Assembly (NCBI GenBank): GCA_965153355.1
Contig: OZ231128.1
Location: forward strand, 39,804,001-39,868,000
Source: Flaccisagitta enflata
Lineage: Eukaryota; Chaetognatha; Sagittoidea; Aphragmophora
DNA: 64,000 nt
Reading direction: 5' to 3'
Shown: one piece after another, positions 54,451 to 64,000 of the stretch
Layout of the letters: each line of letters starts with the position of its first letter
Position numbering within the stretch: position 1 is the stretch's first letter
Made by a program: the position numbers and the translations under genes
The notes under the pieces: generated by a model
Databases searched by the model: none
The model's input: only the letters and a program-made list of their open reading frames with translations
Told to the model about the DNA's origin: nothing

Positions 54451-54788
54451 TTTTATCCATTTTATGCCCTTATGTCATCTTAACTCATGAAAAGTGGAAC
54501 AATATCCCTCACTATACCCAAACTGAAATAAACGGAAGAGGGCCTTGTGAACCCTCACTGACTAGTTAATACGCGCACCACTCCTAGTTTTCCATAAAAC
54601 AGAATCTGAAAACCATTCCTTCTCAATCTAACCCAAAAGCAAACTGCTTACCAAAAGTAGTCAGGGCAATGATTGTTACTTCTTTAACCAAAATTCAACA
54701 AACCACCCGTGGGTAACATTGTTAAAAGACAAAATGTGAAATGACTTAAAATGACTTTAAACGATGTAAAACAGCAAAAAAAAGCTAG

Positions 54789-54894
54789 GTTTGACAAACC
54801 TACCAACAGACGGACCAACCGACGGACGGATAGACAGACAGAAAGACAGAGTGGGTCATAGTGTCGCATTTACACAACTACACAACTAAAAATT
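54789..54894 (+). repeat. family A fragment
   Basis: GACGGACCAACCGACGGACG, AGTGTCGCATTTACACAACTA end, then AAAA. Confidence 0.6.
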
Positions 54895-54930
54895 GTTGAA
54901 GGTTGATGAAAGCTTTTTGCATATTTGATA

Positions 54931-55125
54931 AAGGGGGTATTTGGGTTGATTTTGTATTTTTAGGTTAAACTTTCCTCTGGTATATCCAAATCTCGCTATG
55001 TGATGGTGATTTTGGGGGTTGGGTCGTTATAGGGGTGCCCGAGGTGGTGATAAAGGGGGTATTTGGGTTGATTTTGTATTTTTAGGTTAAACTTTCCTCT
55101 GGTATATCCAAATCTCGCTATGTGC
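54931..55125 (+). repeat. direct repeat pair, ~73 bp
   Basis: AAAGGGGGTATTTGGGTTGA...CTCGCTATGTG occurs at 54931 and 55048 with no difference seen. Confidence 0.8.
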
Positions 55126-55192
55126 CCCCCCTACCCCCCCATCCCTACAAGAGTGAAGTATATCTTTTAGTTTTGGGTTATCAGATTACAAA

Positions 55193-55388
55193 TTTTTAGT
55201 TGCATGCTATGCCACTCTCACACCCCGCTTTATAGGTCCGTTTGTCCATCCATTTGTCCATCACATTTTACTTTTTTTAGGTTTTTGAGGTCTTTGCCTC
55301 AGTGCTCCTGCCCAAATGATCATTTGACCTCAAATACAGCCCTTGCCCACCCGCACGTGACTGGGGTAGCTGTGTATCCAACCTTGTT
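55193..55388 (-). repeat. family A element
   Basis: TTTTTAGTTGCATGCTATGCC start, CACCCCGCTTTATAGG, TGTATCCAACCTTGTT end. Confidence 0.75.
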
Positions 55389-55785
55389 CCCATAAAAATA
55401 ACTCCAGGGCTCAAACTTCTACCTCCAGGACTTGCAACCTGGTATTGGTGTTTTACTGAGGTTTGTTTTTTGTTTTTTTCCCTCTAATCAAAATCAATGT
55501 GCTTCTCATTTTGTCTGAGCGAGGGATCTAAATTTGTTAGACCTTTTGACTAAATGAAATTTAGCACTGATTTTTAACCATGAGCGGAAATAGACAGTGA
55601 CAATGTTATACATTACAATAGAATATCACAATCAATGTACCTCTTTTCTAATCTGAACGGGGGGTCTGAATTAGTCAGCCCTTCTGATTGGAAAAAAATA
55701 TGGCTCTCATTTTTAACCAATACAGGCTGTACATAAAAAAGACCAAGTTAATCAATAATAGAAATTTCATCAAAATCAATGTGCC

Positions 55786-56353
55786 TTTTTAGTCGCTGGC
55801 TAAGCGACTGCGTCCTTGAATTTCTATAAGAGGGTGTGTCCCTTGGTCTGTCTGTATTAGGGTGGTCACAAAATAGGGTCAAATTTCAAAGAATTATATA
55901 CTCTAGTTTTTTGCATAAATGCACCAGAAAAGAAGGTTTTCCCACAAGTAGAGGTCTGAATTTGAAGATTAAACCATGGCGGCAAAACTATAGGCTTCCT
56001 ATGGCAATAGAAAAATCCCCATAGCAACCCTATAGTTTTGCCGACAAGGTTTCTTGTTTGATTTCACACCCCAACTTGTGAGAAATCCTTCTTTTATTGG
56101 ACATTTGTGCAAAGGGCTCAAGTATATCAATATATGAAATTTGACCCAATTCGGGACCACCCTAGTCTGTATGTCCGTCACGCGAAACTTCGGATGCCGC
56201 GAAATTGACCGTATTTGTGATTTCTGAGCATAACAGCCCCTGCCCACCCAAAATACAGCCCCTGCCCACTGATTGACTGCCCCTGCCCCTCAGTGTACTG
56301 CCCCTGCCCACCCGCCGGCGACTGCTTATTGGCCGTGTATCCGGCCTTGTTTC
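55786..56353 (-). repeat. family A element split by a MITE
   Basis: TTTTTAGTCGCTGGCTAAGCGACTG start and TGTATCCGGCCTTGTTT end. The interior has repeated CAGCCCCTGCCCAC units. Inserted into the T-run of GTGCCTCTTTTCC of the satellite. Confidence 0.8.
55860..56162. mobile_element. MITE, TA duplication (group 8)
   Basis: GGGTGGTCACAAAATAGGGTCAAATTTCA / TGAAATTTGACCCAATTCGGGACCACCC ends, TA flanks at 55858-55859 and 56163-56164, inside a family A copy. Confidence 0.8.
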
Positions 56354-56580
56354 CAATCTGAACGGGGGGGGGGGGAATTGGTCAGAATTGGCCCTTCTGA
56401 CGGGAAAAAATATAGCTCTAATTTTTAACCAATACAGGCTTTACATAAAAAAGATCTAGTAAATCAATAATGAAAATCAAATCAAAATCAATGTGCCTCT
56501 TTTCCAATCTGAACGGGGGGGTCTGAATTAGTCAGCCCTTCTGATTGAAAAAAATACAGCTCTCATTTAAAGATACACTC

Positions 56581-57205
56581 AATTATTCAAATATGATCAT
56601 GATAACTTCACTTTGAAATTATTTGTCACCCTTACAAGGGCCCAAATTTAACTGAAATATGGGTTCAATTGAAAGTAACATGTACTATATCTTTGAAAAG
56701 GTTGGTATTCGAGACTTTATCAATATGTTGATTTGATCTCAATGGGGCCCCCACTTGACTTCTCAAGTCCAAACATGATCTAATCTGATTTTTTTTCTTT
56801 TTTTTTTTTTCTTTTTTATTTCTCCTCTTTTTTTTTTCCTTTTTTTTTTCTTCTTTTTTCCCCTACCTCAGGGGCCCTCCCGGGCCCCCCTAGGGCCCGG
56901 GCCCCCCTTCTCAGAGGGGGTTGGACCCCCCTCTCGCCGGCCCTGGCTATGATATTTTTGATAATTTTCCATCAGTAAAGCCAAGCAATTCCAAGGTGTT
57001 GCCGAACTATTTTCATAGATAGGAATTCGGAATTCGGGGATGGGAAAAGCACTCAGGAATATGCGCGGATTGACAAATCAAGAGTGCTACGGTCGCACAA
57101 TTGCCTGGCAGCAGGCATGCCACGGCCGCTAAATCGCGAAAAGAATTGACATGACAGCAGGGGTGCTAACGCCGCGCAATTGCGTCCCCACCAAATGCCA
57201 TTTAG
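56581..57205 (+). other. upstream of the BTB exons; pyrimidine tract and GC palindrome
   Basis: T/C-rich 56790-56870, then GGGCCCTCCCGGGCCCCCCT / AGGGCCCGGGCCCCC near 56870-56910. A core promoter was not identified. Confidence 0.4.
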
Positions 57206-63823
<6,618 letters not shown>

Positions 63824-64000
63824 GTATGGCTCGTGCCGTGGTGATGAGAAAGGAGAGGAAGGTGGGGGAGTGGGGGAGCGTAGATCTATATGTAATCCTT
63901 GTTCAATATTATAGATGGAAAAAATATCGAAGATGGAAGAGATTGACGTTTACAGAAAAGTGATCGTCTATTACTATCAGCATTGGTCGGGGCGCACAGC

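Larger units (their letters stand above)
55490..56580 (+). repeat. ~160 bp tandem satellite, four units, interrupted
   Basis: Units with ATCAAAATCAATGTGCCTCTTTTC, AATCTGAACGGGGGGTCTGAATT, CAGCCCTTCTGAT and TTTTTAACCAATACAGGC. A family A copy sits in one unit; the uninterrupted neighbour shows the empty site. Confidence 0.8.

Overview
This is a metazoan nuclear-genome window: AT-rich, intron-rich and dominated by repeats. No feature of it is bacterial or phage-like. The evidence is GT-AG spliced exons in consistent phase that build two animal-type proteins, very long dinucleotide and tetranucleotide microsatellites, dozens of short terminal-inverted-repeat (TIR) elements and an LTR retrotransposon. 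The lineage cannot be fixed from sequence alone; an invertebrate is likely. No rRNA or tRNA gene and no CRISPR array was recognised. All exon models were assembled by eye from splice signals, phase and family motifs.

1-28.06 kb (+): the 3' part of a TMC (transmembrane channel-like) gene. Nine exons keep phase throughout and encode about 397 residues ending in TGA at 28062. They carry the family hallmarks: a CWE motif opening exon 2 and CGPF at the end of exon 4. The 5' exons lie left of the window. The introns (0.23 to 9.1 kb) are filled with mobile elements: a 3.1 kb TA-flanked TIR element with decayed coding sequence, several MITEs, copies of three dispersed families (A, B and C, provisional names), and between exons 7 and 8 a 5.3 kb antisense LTR retrotransposon. 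That retrotransposon has two near-identical LTRs, a primer-binding-site candidate, a polypurine tract and a Gag-like ORF, but no recognisable pol.

28.06-57.2 kb: intergenic, with no convincing multi-exon gene. It holds many family A and B copies, TA-flanked MITEs, long minisatellites (34.4-35.9 kb), a divergently placed duplicated promoter/first-exon-like block (38.2 and 43.8 kb), a 490 bp near-identical tandem duplication (46.2-47.1 kb) and a 1.5 kb foldback with (TTTC)n and (GAAA)n arms (49.7-51.2 kb).

57.2-63.8 kb (+): six exons of a BTB/POZ-domain gene, continuing past the right edge. Its introns hold a two-level satellite array, (AAC)n and (GA)n microsatellites, a family A copy and a 1 kb TIR element.

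The most unusual content is the repeat biology. Families A and B differ internally, yet both end in AGTCGC with a terminal hairpin, both insert in T-runs, and both carry tandem repeats inside themselves. One family B insertion is documented against an empty site within the window. The LTR element is Gag-only, its Gag tail consists of heptad repeats (HRDYD type) rather than a visible zinc knuckle, and each LTR holds a 77-codon ORF with a hydrophobic stretch.
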